Positions 63,860 to 64,000 of a stretch of DNA of 64,000 nucleotides are shown piece by piece. Positions within the stretch are counted from its first letter, which is position 1. Every line of letters begins with the position of its first letter. Under the pieces are notes generated by a model. The model saw nothing but the letters and a program-made list of their open reading frames with translations. It had not been told where the DNA came from and searched no databases. The translations under genes and the position numbers were made by a program. The stretch covers positions 124,001 to 188,000 of the forward strand of contig JAFOMG010000030.1 in assembly GCA_017418975.1 (NCBI GenBank), in the 5' to 3' direction. This DNA is from Sphingomonas sp. (lineage in GTDB: Bacteria > Pseudomonadota > Alphaproteobacteria > Sphingomonadales > Sphingomonadaceae).

Positions 63860-64000
63860 CTAATTGTCCTCGCCCGGATGCGGCCACCCGCCCGCCACGC
63901 AGCGCGCATCGAAGCTGCGGGCGAGTTCGGCCAGGCTCACCGCGCCCAGCCGTGCGATCAGCAACGCCTCCGCCTCGCGCAGCGCCTCTTCCAGCGCCGC
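63860..64000 (-). CDS. Hypothetical protein, C-terminal fragment
   Basis: The frame enters from the window edge and stops at 63860, giving 46 residues: a helical stretch (LEEALREAEALLIARLGAV) and SFDARCVAGGWPHPGEDN. No family can be named from this part. The gene starts beyond the window. Confidence 0.7.
   Translation of the reverse strand, partial: AALEEALREAEALLIARLGAVSLAELARSFDARCVAGGWPHPGEDN

Overview
The window looks like chromosomal DNA of a free-living alphaproteobacterium, most probably a member of the Sphingomonadales (inference). The grounds are very high G+C with GC-rich third codon positions, a MipZ-type division ATPase, a TonB-dependent receptor with a VVTG TonB box, an operon for glutathione-linked formaldehyde oxidation, sphingomonad-style small proteins (DUF3297, DUF3617, DUF4403) and dispersed hairpin repeats. 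It is mostly housekeeping DNA. I see no prophage, integrase, transposase, CRISPR array or complete IS element.

Layout. 0-13 kb: end of plsY, dprA, two orphan small genes (one HEPN-like), a YghU-type glutathione transferase, a DUF4403 protein, topA, a GNAT gene, a Sel1-repeat gene, panC diverging from mipZ and a membrane J-domain gene, then phosphomanno/phosphoglucomutase, DUF1801 and a DnaQ-like exonuclease. 13-21 kb, nearly all on the minus strand: DUF1440, TraB/GumN, an XRE regulator with its membrane partner and two palindromic operators, and an operon running frmA (glutathione-dependent formaldehyde dehydrogenase), VOC, cupin, purU, fghA, FAD reductase. 21-27 kb: bioF-bioD-bioA as one overlapping operon behind a run of twelve C, tRNA-Thr(GGT), and a two-domain Xaa-Pro aminopeptidase. 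27-33 kb: a membrane-anchored GNAT gene fused by overlap to a D-threonine aldolase gene, a TonB-like gene, a GH5 glycosidase, a decayed serine hydrolase, and a leader-like region with an 18-codon ORF behind a perfect Shine-Dalgarno. 33-42 kb: pentapeptide-repeat protein, uvrB, DUF3617, metallo-beta-lactamase-fold protein, ligA. 42-50 kb: a large TonB-dependent receptor with its terminator, an HD-domain protein, a LytS/LytTR two-component pair, a PEP mutase-like enzyme, and a DUF559 endonuclease gene framed by inverted repeats. 50-64 kb: a cNMP-domain thioredoxin reductase-like flavoprotein, EVE protein, SGNH esterase, an Ivy-like lysozyme inhibitor pair, typA, an FMN reductase, an AraC regulator facing a VOC gene, an M61 peptidase, a lipoprotein-telA-xpaC cluster, and a decayed duplicate of a gene that runs off the end.

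Genes that work together. FrmA makes S-formylglutathione from the glutathione adduct of formaldehyde, FghA hydrolyses it to formate, and PurU releases formate from 10-formyl-THF, so one transcript handles one-carbon overflow. BioF, BioA and BioD carry out the steps from pimeloyl thioester to dethiobiotin; bioB is not in the window. The LytS-type kinase and LytTR regulator overlap by 4 nt and form a signalling pair with no target operon beside them. No large new defence or biosynthetic system is obvious. The most unusual signals are local: the XRE operator pair, the leader ORF with the extreme Shine-Dalgarno at 32.9 kb, the inverted repeats around the DUF559 gene, the Ivy-like pair, and the dispersed repeats.
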